DNA of 64,000 nt, from NCBI RefSeq assembly GCF_017565645.3, contig NZ_CP086136.1, positions 2,060,001 to 2,124,000 on the forward strand. Reading direction: 5' to 3'. Every line of letters begins with the position of its first letter. Position 1 is the first letter of the stretch. Below the pieces are notes generated by a model, which searched no databases, was not told the origin of the DNA, and saw only the letters and a list, made by a program, of their open reading frames with translations. Source of the stretch: Bradyrhizobium barranii subsp. barranii. Lineage in GTDB: Bacteria; Pseudomonadota; Alphaproteobacteria; Rhizobiales; Xanthobacteraceae. Both the position numbers and the translations under genes were made by a program. Positions 1-8,384 of this stretch are shown here, piece after piece.

Positions 1-1
1 G

Positions 2-532
2 AAGGTCGTGCTCTATGACGAGGATCCGTCCGACCCGAAGGGCAAGCAATATGTCGGCTCGGTGGTGTGGCGGCTCGAACCGATCAAGGCCTCGGGCAAC
101 CAGAAGGCCGACGTCGCCGTGCGCGCCGACATCGAGATCCCCGACCGCAAGTTCAAGATGACGATGTCGTTCCGCCGCAACACCGACTCGTCGCTGCCGG
201 CGAGCCACACTGCGGAATTGACCTTCATCCTGCCGCCGGACTTTCCGGGCGGCAGCATCTCCAACGTGCCGGGCATCCTGATGAAGTCGAACGAGCAGGC
301 GCGCGGCACGCCGCTCGCGGGTCTCGCGGTCAAGGTCACCGACGGCTTCTTCCTGGTCGGCCTCTCCAATGTCGACGCCGACCGCGCCCGCAACGTCCAG
401 CTCCTGAAAGAGCGCTCATGGTTCGACGTGCCGCTGGTCTACGCCAACCAGCGCCGCGCCATCATCGCCATCGAGAAGGGCGCACCCGGCGAGCGCGCCT
501 TCAACGATGCGTTCGCGCAGTGGGGCGACTAG
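2..532 (+). CDS. Conserved hypothetical protein, 3' end only
   Basis: The frame is already open at base 2 and runs 177 codons to a TAG at 530-532, so the start lies before the window. A GTG at base 8 is in frame but is unlikely to be the start because codons continue upstream of it. The visible part alternates charged and beta-prone stretches with no transmembrane segment and no motif I can assign. It resembles the C-terminal domain of a larger hypothetical protein. The palindromic repeat that begins at the stop codon may end its transcript. Confidence 0.75.
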   Translation, partial: KVVLYDEDPSDPKGKQYVGSVVWRLEPIKASGNQKADVAVRADIEIPDRKFKMTMSFRRNTDSSLPASHTAELTFILPPDFPGGSISNVPGILMKSNEQARGTPLAGLAVKVTDGFFLVGLSNVDADRARNVQLLKERSWFDVPLVYANQRRAIIAIEKGAPGERAFNDAFAQWGD

Positions 533-634
533 AGCGTTTTCGAGCGAAGTGGATACCGGTTCGCGTCAAGAAAACGCGTCAAAACAAGAATCTAGAGCCC
601 CGTTCCGATTCCATCGGAACGGGAAAGGCTCTAG
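531..634. repeat. Interspersed palindromic repeat with strong hairpin
   Basis: The block starts AGAGCGTTTTCGAGCG, overlaps the last bases of the upstream stop codon, and ends in a long hairpin at 592-634. There CTAGAGCC pairs with GGCTCTAG and CCGTTCCGAT pairs with ATCGGAACGG. I recognise the opening words as an abundant repeat of rhizobial genomes; copy number cannot be counted here. The hairpin could also terminate the upstream gene. Confidence 0.7.
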
Positions 635-717
635 GGCCGGCGCGTGACCGATCTTCACCTCTCCCGACGAGAGAGGTGAATCGAACTCTCAAGCGATCCG
701 ATCGGGATTGAACCGGC

Positions 718-984
718 CTATTGCGCCGCGGCCTCCCGCTTGCGCGCGGCCGCGTGCTCGCGGTCCATCACGGCGCGGCAGCCGGGGCTGACCTGCGCCT
801 TCTTCTGCACCATGCAGGCCCTGACGCGCGAGATGTCGGGAATCTCACTGGAGCACAGCCGCATCGCATCGCCCGTGCACATCTGCTGCGCTTCGGACGA
901 GAAGGCGAGGCCGGGCGATGTCTGGAGTACGATGGCGGTGGTTGCGAAAGCGAAGAGCGAAACGATGGTCGTGTAGCGTGTCAT
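718..984 (-). CDS. Small secreted Cys-rich protein
   Basis: 88 residues. The ATG at 984 is followed by a signal peptide (MTRYTTIVSLFAFATTAIV) and a likely cut after an Ala-Phe stretch. The mature part has spaced cysteines in the pattern C-x-D-x3-LC, then VRACMVQKK and SPGC. This matches the cysteine-rich repeat seen in small alphaproteobacterial periplasmic proteins, and the neighbour at 1509-1754 has the same architecture. A longer reading frame begins upstream, but the signal peptide fixes this start. The exact role is unknown; the cysteines suggest disulfides in the periplasm. Confidence 0.75.
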   Translation of the reverse strand: MTRYTTIVSLFAFATTAIVLQTSPGLAFSSEAQQMCTGDAMRLCSSEIPDISRVRACMVQKKAQVSPGCRAVMDREHAAARKREAAAQ

Positions 985-1240
985 GACGAATGCGTCCCCG
1001 AGTTCCGTGGTTTGAACCACTTGGTTTTGGGGCGCCGCACGCGGCTTGATCTGCCGCATGTCACAGCCTTCACGCCGGGAACTTTGGTCCCGCATGTGGT
1101 CGCTCGATCTCTCGTGGTGTTCGAATCGAAAAGTGCTGCGCCGCCCGATTCGAGTATGCGCGATTGTCACACGGCTGCAATGGTCCGCTCGAATGAATTC
1201 GCAGTTGTTGCGTGTCCGTCACGCAGCATGCGGCGCGAGA

Positions 1241-1471
1241 TCAGATCAACCGATCGGACGACGCGTTCGCTTCTTCCGCATCGCTCGCGCCTGATGCTGC
1301 GGGGTGTTCCTCGACGGCCGTGACGCCTTTCGCAGTGAGCTCGAACAGATCGCCGTCCTTCATCACGTAGCCGTCGGCGATCAGCTCGCCGATCTTGCCG
1401 TGCCGGTCGTCGGCAAAGGCGACCGACTGGCTAATGTCCCGCAGGATCGAGAGCTGTTCCTCGCGCAACAT
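1241..1471 (-). CDS. Small hypothetical protein
   Basis: 76 residues from ATG 1471 (MLREEQLSIL). The sequence is acidic and probably cytosolic, with no signal or membrane segment. The part around residues 20-50 (ELIADGYVMKDGDLFELTAKG) looks like a short winged-helix or beta-hairpin unit, the sort seen in small proteins with a 'level of DNA access' fold, but this is only a resemblance. It lies between the two Cys-rich secreted proteins on the same strand. The longer upstream frame overlaps the next gene and is rejected. Confidence 0.65.
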   Translation of the reverse strand: MLREEQLSILRDISQSVAFADDRHGKIGELIADGYVMKDGDLFELTAKGVTAVEEHPAASGASDAEEANASSDRLI

Positions 1472-1508
1472 GGCTTCACTCTCCGTGCGCCGGGGATCGT
1501 TCCCGGCC

Positions 1509-1754
1509 TTACATGCCGTGGCTCTGAAACACCTTGCTGCAGGACTTCGACAGCTTGGCCCGGTTGGCCTGCAGGCACGCCTGCACAGCGCCGTCATTGC
1601 CGAGGTCCTTCCGGCAGAACCGCGAGGCGTCACGCGAGCAGGCGTTCTGCTCCTGCGGCGTACCCATGTGGCCCTGCGCGAGAGCAGGCGTGATCGACGT
1701 GCCGCTCAGGGCTGTCAGGGCGAGCGTCGCCATAAGGACGGATTTCCGGGACAT
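1509..1754 (-). CDS. Small secreted Cys-rich protein (paralogue)
   Basis: 81 residues. ATG 1754 has GGAG seven bases upstream; an in-frame TTG at 1760 is less likely. A signal peptide ending near TPALAQG is followed by four cysteines in ACSRDASRFC, VQACLQANRAKLSKSC. The order and spacing mirror the protein at 718-984, so the two are probably diverged paralogues of the Cys-rich repeat family (PF00839-like). It is likely periplasmic, with two disulfides. Function unknown. Confidence 0.75.
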   Translation of the reverse strand: MSRKSVLMATLALTALSGTSITPALAQGHMGTPQEQNACSRDASRFCRKDLGNDGAVQACLQANRAKLSKSCSKVFQSHGM

Positions 1755-1903
1755 CGACAAACTCCAATCTGACTGCAGGTATGAATTTCAGTCCTGTCTG
1801 AACTCGTCGCCTTGCCGCTTGTTCCCGTCAGGACGGGCCGGCGCCCCGCTATTCAAGGTTCCCGCGTCGCTGCTATAACAGCGGCGAAGGATGAGGATAC
1901 TTG

Positions 1904-2323
1904 ATGAAACGCTATCTGGTGTTTGCGCTGGTCGGTCCGTTCGTCGGCGGGTTCCTGCTGCTGCTGACGACGACCTATCAGTCCGGTTATTGGGCCCAGA
2001 CCAATCTCGGCGAGGTCGGAAAGCTGTTCGCGGTGTTCTTCAAATCGCTGCAATACAGCTATCTGTTCGGCTTCCTGCCCTCGCTGATGATCGGTGCGGT
2101 CGACGACATCCTGATCCATGTCCGCCGGATCGGCCCGGTGCTGCGGATGCTCCTGGTCGGCCTGTTCGCCTTCGTGCTGGCGTCGCTGACCTACAGCTCG
2201 CGCGGGCCGGATTCGGGCACGGTGCAATTCATCCTGTACGGCCTCGTCGGATTCGTGCCGGCGGTGCTTTCATCCTGGCTCGTGCATAGATATGTCGAGG
2301 AGCCGCAGCCGGCTGCGGCTTAG
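1904..2323 (+). CDS. Conserved four-helix membrane protein
   Basis: 139 residues from ATG 1904, with AGGATGAGGA upstream; the TTG directly before it is less likely. The sequence is almost entirely hydrophobic, with likely transmembrane helices near residues 5-27, 48-66, 82-103 and 112-132. A short polar tail ends in PQPAAA. No catalytic residues stand out. It resembles small DUF5413-type membrane proteins of Bradyrhizobium, an assignment made from memory. The next gene starts 67 bases downstream on the same strand. Confidence 0.75.
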   Translation: MKRYLVFALVGPFVGGFLLLLTTTYQSGYWAQTNLGEVGKLFAVFFKSLQYSYLFGFLPSLMIGAVDDILIHVRRIGPVLRMLLVGLFAFVLASLTYSSRGPDSGTVQFILYGLVGFVPAVLSSWLVHRYVEEPQPAAA

Positions 2324-2390
2324 ACCCGAACGCGCGACGTTCAGGCGCGGCGCGGCAACTTCCGCCACACCAGTGCGTTCTCCAAAGGCC

Positions 2391-2933
2391 ATGACCATGT
2401 CCGACGACGATATTCTTGCTCCGCTCAGACCCCGTTCCGGGTCCCGCGCGCGCGGGAGTTTTTCGGGCACCGAAGCGCGCGGGCCGATCATCGACCAGGA
2501 CGGCCATGAGATCCGTCCCGAAACACTGGAGCAGGGGTTTCGCGAGTTTCGCTTCGAGTTCGGCCAGGGAAACCCGTTCGGCAATCTGACGCGGGAGCAG
2601 CGGGTGGCGCGGATCGAGGCGATCGCAAGGCTGCTCGATGTCGCCTTCATCCTGCCCGGCACGAATATCCGCTATGGCATCGACGGCCTGATCGGGCTGA
2701 TCCCGATCGTCGGCGACATCATCACCACCGCGATCTCGCTGTGGCTGGTGCGAGAGGCCCGCGCGCTGGGCGCGCCGTGGTATCTCACCGCGCGCATGCT
2801 CGGCAATGTCGCGGTCGACGGCGTGGTCGGCATGGTGCCGTTCGCGGGCGATGCCTTCGACGTCATGTTCCGCGCCAACATGCGCAATGTCCGCCTGCTG
2901 CGCCGCTGGCTCGACAAGCAGCCACGGATTTAG
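2391..2933 (+). CDS. DUF4112 membrane protein
   Basis: 180 residues. Two ATGs, 2391 and 2397, are both possible starts. A polar N-terminal third is followed by ARLLDVAFILPGTNIRYGID and two paired helices around GLIPIVGDIITT and GMVPFAGDAFD. The repeated G-x-(I/V)-P-(I/F)-x-GD signature is typical of DUF4112. The family is found in the membrane and has no assigned biochemical role. The frame extends upstream to 2292 but there overlaps the preceding gene, so the later start is preferred. Confidence 0.8.
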   Translation: MTMSDDDILAPLRPRSGSRARGSFSGTEARGPIIDQDGHEIRPETLEQGFREFRFEFGQGNPFGNLTREQRVARIEAIARLLDVAFILPGTNIRYGIDGLIGLIPIVGDIITTAISLWLVREARALGAPWYLTARMLGNVAVDGVVGMVPFAGDAFDVMFRANMRNVRLLRRWLDKQPRI

Positions 2934-2999
2934 CGTGGCGCTTCTTTCTTCGCCTCTCCCCGCTTGCGGGAAGAGAGAGAAGACAGAGCCTCCAAACGC

Positions 3000-3033
3000 A
3001 AAAAGCGCGACGGCCTTTCGGCCATCGCGCTTT
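3000..3033 (-). terminator. Rho-independent terminator
   Basis: Read on the minus strand this is AAAGCGCGA, a short loop region with GGCC/GGCC, then TCGCGCTTTTT. It is a long GC-rich stem with a T run, 27 bases past the stop of the minus-strand gene at 3060-3353. The upstream genes on the plus strand also converge here, so it may work in both directions. Confidence 0.8.
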
Positions 3034-3059
3034 CAGCGCAAATCGGGCTTAGCGAAAAC

Positions 3060-3353
3060 TTACGCCGCGTCGGCGTCGGTCTCGGGGGCCGGCGCCGGCC
3101 GGGGACGGCGGGGCAGCGGGAAGGCTTCGCTCTCGTAGAGCGAGCGGATGCCGTTCTGGTCGAAGCGCGCTTCCTCGACCTGAAGATAGGCGCCGTTCAG
3201 CGAATCCGTCGGCAACTGCTCCATCGCGAACTGCACGGCTTCGGCCGCGGTGCCGAACCGGCGATAGGTGAAGCCTGCACGCTTCTTCTTGCGGATCGCG
3301 GCGGGGAAGAGCTCGGCAGAAGTGTTGAAGTTGAACGGACGCAGTGGACGCAT
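3060..3353 (-). CDS. Conserved hypothetical protein
   Basis: 97 residues from ATG 3353 ([10 protein letters not shown]). A basic patch [14 protein letters not shown] is followed by a segment with alternating charges around [18 protein letters not shown] and a Pro-Arg-Pro rich tail [12 protein letters not shown]. There is no signal or membrane segment. The compact size and its own terminator suggest a single-gene transcript. I do not recognise a named domain. The frame is open further upstream, but that part is low-complexity intergenic sequence. Confidence 0.7.
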   Translation of the reverse strand: MRPLRPFNFNTSAELFPAAIRKKKRAGFTYRRFGTAAEAVQFAMEQLPTDSLNGAYLQVEEARFDQNGIRSLYESEAFPLPRRPRPAPAPETDADAA

Positions 3354-3567
3354 GGTCAAAGACCTCGTGATCTTGTCTGGGGCTTTAAGCGCGTGGGGTT
3401 TTGAAAGGCAGGGGCCACTATCGAGTGGGCCCGCCGCACATGTCATTTTCGCCCTCTAATATAGGCTGTTTTGACAGAAATGCGACCCCCGCGATGGGAG
3501 ATGATGAATCCGCGCATGGCAGCTCCGCGAGCGCCGTAAACCAAATAATTTCAATATGTTAGATGGT

Positions 3568-3732
3568 TTACAGTTTGCCAAGCAGCAGCAGCACGACCAG
3601 GACCACCAGCACGACGCCGCCGATCCCCATGCCGGAATGGCCCATGCCATAGCCGTAACCACCGAACCGGCCGGACATGCCGCCCAGCAGATAGATGATC
3701 ACCAGGATGATCAGGATGGTCCCAAGCGTCAT
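3568..3732 (-). CDS. DUF3309-type miniprotein
   Basis: 54 residues from ATG 3732. It opens MTLGTILIILVIIYLLGG, continues with a Gly-Tyr-Met rich middle (GRFGGYGYGMGHSG) and ends in a second hydrophobic helix VVLVVLVVLLLLGKL. Two short helices joined by a glycine-rich loop are typical of DUF3309, tiny inner-membrane proteins of unknown function common in rhizobia. It lies 107 bases downstream of msrB on the same strand. Confidence 0.75.
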   Translation of the reverse strand: MTLGTILIILVIIYLLGGMSGRFGGYGYGMGHSGMGIGGVVLVVLVVLLLLGKL

Positions 3733-3839
3733 GGCATCCTCCCTGGCGGCTGCCGGATTGCGCGCATCGGCCGCACCGCCAGAAGAGAAAAGCACATCGC
3801 GCCGCCGGGTTCCACGACGGAACCGGCCGGCGCGCAATG

Positions 3840-4259
3840 TTATTTGGGCTCGAGCTTCAGCGCGGCCGAGTTGATGCAGTAGCGCAGGCCGGTCGGGCCG
3901 GGCCCGTCGGGGAAGACGTGGCCGAGATGGCCGCTGCACTTGGAGCACAGCACCTCGGTGCGGACCATGCCGTGGCTGGCATCGTGCTCCTCGTCGACAT
4001 GGCTCTCGACCGCGGGCTGGGTGAAGCTCGGCCACCCGCAGCCGGAATCGAACTTGGCATCGGACTCGAACAGCACATTGCCGCAGCCGGCGCAGACATA
4101 GGTGCCGGCGCGGTGGTCGTGCTCATATTCGCCGGAGAAGGGACGCTCGGTCGCCTTCTCGCGCAGCACCGCGTACTGCATCGGCGACAATTCGCACCGC
4201 CACTGCTCTTCGCTCTTGATGACCTTGTCGTCGGTGGTTTTCGTCTTGGTGTCGGGCAT
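3840..4259 (-). CDS. msrB: Peptide-methionine (R)-S-oxide reductase MsrB
   Basis: 139 residues. Reduces the R epimer of methionine sulfoxide in proteins using a thioredoxin-type reductant. Two CxxC zinc pairs are visible (CAGC and CSKC), as are the family block GCGWPSF and the C-terminal catalytic segment RYCINSAAL with the nucleophilic Cys. There is no signal peptide, so it is cytosolic. It lies 45 bases downstream of msrA on the same strand and is probably co-transcribed. Length and motifs are normal for the family. Confidence 0.95.
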   Translation of the reverse strand: MPDTKTKTTDDKVIKSEEQWRCELSPMQYAVLREKATERPFSGEYEHDHRAGTYVCAGCGNVLFESDAKFDSGCGWPSFTQPAVESHVDEEHDASHGMVRTEVLCSKCSGHLGHVFPDGPGPTGLRYCINSAALKLEPK

Positions 4260-4304
4260 GGGTCTCCCGTTTGTTTGGTGAACTTGTTTTCGGTGATCTT
4301 GCGA

Positions 4305-5009
4305 TCAGTTGGTGGCCTTGCTGGCGCTCACCAGCGTCGGCTTTTCAATGTAGTTATCCGCGAACAGCTTTTTCAGGTTCTCGACTTTCGGAATGTCGTT
4401 GTAGGCGATGTAGGGCTGGTTCGGGTGCAGCGTCAGATAGTCCTGGTGATAGGCCTCCGCCGGGTAGAACGCTTCCAGCGCGCCGACCTTGGTCACGATC
4501 GGCTTGCTGAATACCTTGGCGCCGTTGAGCCGGGCGATATAGGCATCCGCCACCTTCTTCTGCTCGTCGGAGGTGGTGAAGATCGCAGAGCGATATTGCG
4601 TGCCGGAGTCGGGGCCCTGGCGGTTGAGCTGGGTCGGGTCGTGCGCCACCGAGAAGTAGATCTGGAGGATCTTGCCGTAGGAGATCTTCTTCGGGTCGAA
4701 CTTGATCTCGACCGACTCGGCATGGCCGGTCCGGCCGCTCGAGACCGTCTGGTAATCGGCCGTCGCCTTGGTGCCGCCGGCATAGCCGGAGACTGCATTG
4801 ACGACGCCGGCGGTGTGCTGGAAGACGCCCTGGACGCCCCAGAAGCAGCCGCCCGCGATGACGGCGGTCTGGATCCCGGTTGCGGGCGACGCATCCACGG
4901 TGGGCGCGGGGATCACGACGGCATCCTCCGCGGCCCTGGACGGCACGGCGAAGGCCAGCGTCAGTGCAGTGGTGGCGGCGAGCAGCGAGGCGAGGGCGGT
5001 GCGGCGCAT
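4305..5009 (-). CDS. msrA: Peptide-methionine (S)-S-oxide reductase MsrA, exported
   Basis: 234 residues. Reduces the S epimer of methionine sulfoxide. An N-terminal signal peptide (MRRTALASLLAATTALTLAF, then ending AVPSRA) places it in the periplasm, unlike its cytosolic partner MsrB. The catalytic block GGCFWGVQGVFQ is near residue 52, followed by GYAGG and the HAESVEI region. ATG 5009 has AGAGGA upstream. The pair gives stereochemically complete repair, but in different compartments unless an alternative start is used. Confidence 0.93.
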   Translation of the reverse strand: MRRTALASLLAATTALTLAFAVPSRAAEDAVVIPAPTVDASPATGIQTAVIAGGCFWGVQGVFQHTAGVVNAVSGYAGGTKATADYQTVSSGRTGHAESVEIKFDPKKISYGKILQIYFSVAHDPTQLNRQGPDSGTQYRSAIFTTSDEQKKVADAYIARLNGAKVFSKPIVTKVGALEAFYPAEAYHQDYLTLHPNQPYIAYNDIPKVENLKKLFADNYIEKPTLVSASKATN

Positions 5010-5253
5010 GGCGATCCTCTTCGGAAGGTCTGACAGTGTAGGGCGGCCGGGGACGGGCGAACAGCCTGTTTGGCCGCGTTTTCGGACATCTGAGATACGG
5101 GCGCAGACGGCGATTGTTACGGGGAAACGGACACGAGTCTGTGAAAAATAGCCTCAGACGGCGCGGCTTGGCGAGGCCGGGAACTCCGGGCTAGATGAAC
5201 GCGCGCGATCGCGCTCGACTCAATCATGTGGTGGCTGGAGCTGACCTGACAAC

Positions 5254-6939
5254 ATGCTGCGTGTCATTCCCCTGACCCTCGCCATCCTGATCTCAAATGC
5301 CGCGATCGCCGCGGCCGAGCCGCAAGCCGGCGAGGACCTCGCCACCTGTCGCGACCGCCAGGCGGAGGCCCAGGCCCGCGCGACGGCCTGCGACAATCTG
5401 TTGAAGGCCGATAAGCTCGGCGGCAAGGACAAGTCGCTCGCACTCGTCGTGCGTGGCAATGCGCTGATCAACAAGCGCGACTATGACCGCGCCATCGAGG
5501 CGCTGTCGTCCGCCATCGATCTCGATCCGGACAATGTCGGCGCCATCAACCTGCGCGGGCTCTCCCATGAGCGCAAGGGCGAGGACGATCTGGCCATGGC
5601 CGACTACAATCTCGCCATCCAGAAGCGCGCGAATTTCGGCTATGCCTACAACAATCGCGGCACCATCCATCTGCGCCGGGGCGCGCTGCAAAGCGCGCTC
5701 GACGACTTCAACCTGTCGATCAAATACACGCCGACGTTCCTGCTCGGCTGGACCAATCGGGCTCGCATGCGCACGCTGAACAAGGATTTCGACGGCGCGA
5801 TTGCCGACTTTGCGGCAGCCGAGAAGATCGACCCGACCGCGCCGCAGATCGCCGGCAACCGCTGCATCACCTACGGCATGATGGGCAAGTACGACCAGGC
5901 TTTCGCCGACTGCGACGGCCTGATCCAGAAGCAGCCCAGGAATACCTTCGCGATCAACAATCGCGCCGAGGTCAACGTGATGAAGGGCGACCTCGACGCC
6001 GCGCTGAAGGACTACAACACGGTCATTCAGCTCAATCCGAACAGTGTGCGCGCCCATTCCGGCCGCGGCCAGATCTACGAGCGCAGGAAAGATCTCGCCC
6101 AGGCCCGCGCCGACTACCGCGCGGCGGCCTATTCGCTGACGAGGTTCGACGAGCCCGACGTCGCGCGCGCCCGCGCCATCGCGCAGGAGCGCCTGGCCGC
6201 ACTGACGCCGCAGGCGCCGGCCGGGTCCACCGGGCGCCGCGTGGCGCTCGTGATCGGCAACGGCGCCTACAAGAACGTCCACGCCTTGCCCAATCCGCCG
6301 CGCGACGCGAAAATGATTGCAAACGTGTTGCGCGATGTCGGCTTCCAGACCGTGATCTCCGTCAACGACCTCTCCCGCGACAAGTTCTTCGAAGCGCTGC
6401 AGACGTTTGCCACCGAAGCGGAGAATGCGGATTGGGCGGTGGTCTATTACGCCGGCCACGGTTTCGAGATCGGCGGCGTGAACTATCTCGTCCCTGTCGA
6501 CGCCAAGCTTGCCGCCGACAGGGACGCCGAGACCCAGGCGGTTGCGCTGGAGCAGGTGATCGCCGCGGTGGGCGCTGCGAGAAAAGTGCGTCTGGTGATG
6601 CTGGATGCCTGCCGCGACAATCCCTTTGCGCCGGCCATGCAGCGCACGCTGTCGCTCAAGCTGGTGGACAAGGGCTTTTCCAACATCGAGCCCGGCGCCG
6701 GCTTCATGGTGGTCTACGCCGCCAAGCACGGCGAGACCGCGCTGGACGGCGACGGCGGCGCCGACAGCCCCTTCGCCACCGCGCTCGCCCGCGAGATCAA
6801 GGTGCCGAAGGTCGAGATCCGGAAACTGTTCGACATCGTCCGCGACGACGTCTGGTCCGCCACCAAGCACGAGCAGCAGCCGTTTTCATACGGCTCGCCG
6901 CCGGGACGCGAGGATTTTTATTTCGTTGCGGGGAAGTGA
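5254..6939 (+). CDS. Secreted TPR-caspase (C14 metacaspase-like) protein
   Basis: 561 residues. A signal peptide (MLRVIPLTLAILISNAAIAA) is followed by about seven tetratricopeptide repeats at roughly residues 48-305, recognisable by repeated NRG and (A/G)xxDxxxAIxLxPN patterns. A caspase-like domain covers about 325-555. The His of the dyad is in VVYYAGHGFEIGG and the Cys in LVMLDACRDNPF, so both catalytic residues are present. Prokaryotic proteins of this type are probable Arg/Lys- or Asp-directed peptidases whose TPR part recruits partners. It stands alone, with repeats on its 3' side. The targets and trigger are unknown. Confidence 0.85.
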   Translation: MLRVIPLTLAILISNAAIAAAEPQAGEDLATCRDRQAEAQARATACDNLLKADKLGGKDKSLALVVRGNALINKRDYDRAIEALSSAIDLDPDNVGAINLRGLSHERKGEDDLAMADYNLAIQKRANFGYAYNNRGTIHLRRGALQSALDDFNLSIKYTPTFLLGWTNRARMRTLNKDFDGAIADFAAAEKIDPTAPQIAGNRCITYGMMGKYDQAFADCDGLIQKQPRNTFAINNRAEVNVMKGDLDAALKDYNTVIQLNPNSVRAHSGRGQIYERRKDLAQARADYRAAAYSLTRFDEPDVARARAIAQERLAALTPQAPAGSTGRRVALVIGNGAYKNVHALPNPPRDAKMIANVLRDVGFQTVISVNDLSRDKFFEALQTFATEAENADWAVVYYAGHGFEIGGVNYLVPVDAKLAADRDAETQAVALEQVIAAVGAARKVRLVMLDACRDNPFAPAMQRTLSLKLVDKGFSNIEPGAGFMVVYAAKHGETALDGDGGADSPFATALAREIKVPKVEIRKLFDIVRDDVWSATKHEQQPFSYGSPPGREDFYFVAGK

Positions 6940-6954
6940 GGTCTTGCAGAGACC

Positions 6955-7039
6955 GTAGCCCGGATGGAGCGCAGCGAAATCCGGGAATCGCGAGCGCGGA
7001 CCCGAACCCCCGGATTACGCTTCGCTCCATCCGGGCTAC
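6955..7039. repeat. Palindromic intergenic repeat
   Basis: GTAGCCCGGATGGAGCG at the left is mirrored by CGCTCCATCCGGGCTAC at the right, with a second inner pair around ATCCGGG and CCCGGAT. It follows the caspase gene directly, so it may also serve as a terminator. Confidence 0.75.
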
Positions 7040-7045
7040 AACAGT

Positions 7046-7175
7046 GCCGTAGGGTGGGCAAAGCGACTTGTCCGCCGTAGCTCGAAGAGCGAAGGCGGAA
7101 GCGTGCCCACCATTCTTACTGCGGGCTCGGATAAATGGTGGGCACGGCGCGTTGCGCCTTTGCCCACCCTACGGC
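7046..7175. repeat. Palindromic repeat, GTAGGGTGGGCAAAG family, copy 1
   Basis: The left arm GCCGTAGGGTGGGCAAAG is the inverse of the right arm CTTTGCCCACCCTACGGC; inside is a further pair built on GTGCCCACCAT and ATGGTGGGCAC. A second copy of the same family is at 31325-31416. It ends five bases before the stop codon of the helicase gene. Confidence 0.8.
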
Positions 7176-7179
7176 AGCT

Positions 7180-8295
7180 TCAAACAACGATACTCAACCG
7201 CTTCGCCGCCCGCGTAATCCCCGTGTACAGCCACCGCGCCCGGCTATCCTGAAACGCAAAGCTCTCGTCGAACAGCACGACGTCGTCCCATTGCGAGCCC
7301 TGAGATTTGTGCACGGTCAGCACATAGCCGTAGTCGAACTCGTCATACGGCTTGCGCTGCTCCCAGGCGATCGCCTCGACGCCGCCCTCGAAGCAATCGG
7401 CGCGCACCGAGACTTTTGTCACCTTGTGACCGAAGTCTTCATCCGGCGACAGCCGCATGCTGAGGATGCGCGATTTCGAGCGCGAGGTGTTGCGCGACTT
7501 TACGCGCCACAGGCCGCCGTTGAACAAGCCCTTCTTGCGGTTGTTGCGCAGGCACACCAGCTTGTCGCCGGCGACCGGGAAGACATCCTCGATGTTCTGG
7601 CGCTGGCGCACCCGCATATTGTAGGCGCGGCGGGTGTTGTTGCGGCCGACCAGCACCTGGTCGGCGCCCATGACACGGTCGGGGTCGAGCTCTTTCCGCG
7701 ACACCACCTCGCTCTCGCCGTAACGGCCGATATCGAGCTCGCGGCCCTCGCGCACATCCATCGACATCCGCACGATCGGATCGTCCTGGGCCTGGCGGTG
7801 CACTTCGGTCAGCATCGCATCGGGCTCGGTGTTGGTGAAGAAGCCGCCACCCTGGATCGGCGGCAGCTGCGCGGGATCGCCGAGCACCAGCAGCGGGCAA
7901 TCGAACGACATCAGGTCGCGGCCCAACTCGGCATCGACCATCGAGCATTCGTCGATCACGATCAGCTTGGCCTTGGAGGCCGGCGCGTCGTCCCACAGCT
8001 CGAAGCTCGGCTGCTCCTCGCCGGATTCGCGGGCGCGGTAGATCAGGGAGTGAATGGTGGAGGCCTCGTCGCAACCCTTGTTGCGCATGACCAGCGCCGC
8101 CTTGCCGGTGAAAGCGGCGAACTTCACCTCGCCGTCGACGCCTTCGGCGATGTGCCGCGCCAGCGTGGTCTTGCCGGTGCCGGCAAAGCCAAACAGGCGG
8201 AACACCGGCGGCGTGCCGTTGCGGCCGGGTTTTGCCTTGAGCCAGTCGGCAACGGCTTTTAGCGCGGCATCCTGATGCGGAGTGAAAGTGGCCAT
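7180..8295 (-). CDS. RecD-like ATP-dependent DNA helicase
   Basis: 371 residues from ATG 8295. Superfamily 1 helicase. Walker A is FGFAGTGKTTLARHI near residue 32 and Walker B is LIVIDECSMVD. The C-terminal UvrD_C_2 block has VLTVHKSQGSQWDDV and the motif VI arginine in YTGITRAAKRL. It lacks the N-terminal RecD domain, so it is the short RecD2-like/AAA_30 form. It probably unwinds DNA in repair or plays a phage-derived role; no RecB or RecC is nearby. An upstream in-frame extension overlaps napC and is rejected. Confidence 0.85.
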   Translation of the reverse strand: MATFTPHQDAALKAVADWLKAKPGRNGTPPVFRLFGFAGTGKTTLARHIAEGVDGEVKFAAFTGKAALVMRNKGCDEASTIHSLIYRARESGEEQPSFELWDDAPASKAKLIVIDECSMVDAELGRDLMSFDCPLLVLGDPAQLPPIQGGGFFTNTEPDAMLTEVHRQAQDDPIVRMSMDVREGRELDIGRYGESEVVSRKELDPDRVMGADQVLVGRNNTRRAYNMRVRQRQNIEDVFPVAGDKLVCLRNNRKKGLFNGGLWRVKSRNTSRSKSRILSMRLSPDEDFGHKVTKVSVRADCFEGGVEAIAWEQRKPYDEFDYGYVLTVHKSQGSQWDDVVLFDESFAFQDSRARWLYTGITRAAKRLSIVV

Positions 8296-8384
8296 ATCTG
8301 TCTTGAGGAAGGGCAGAATCGAGGCGATTCGCCATCCCTCGAAACTAACCATTCGGCCCAAGGGTTCAAGCGGCCCAGCCGCCC

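Noticed and set aside
5293..6870. Minus-strand open frame of 525 codons opposite the TPR-caspase gene
   Set aside because: Shadow; no start signal and no family pattern.
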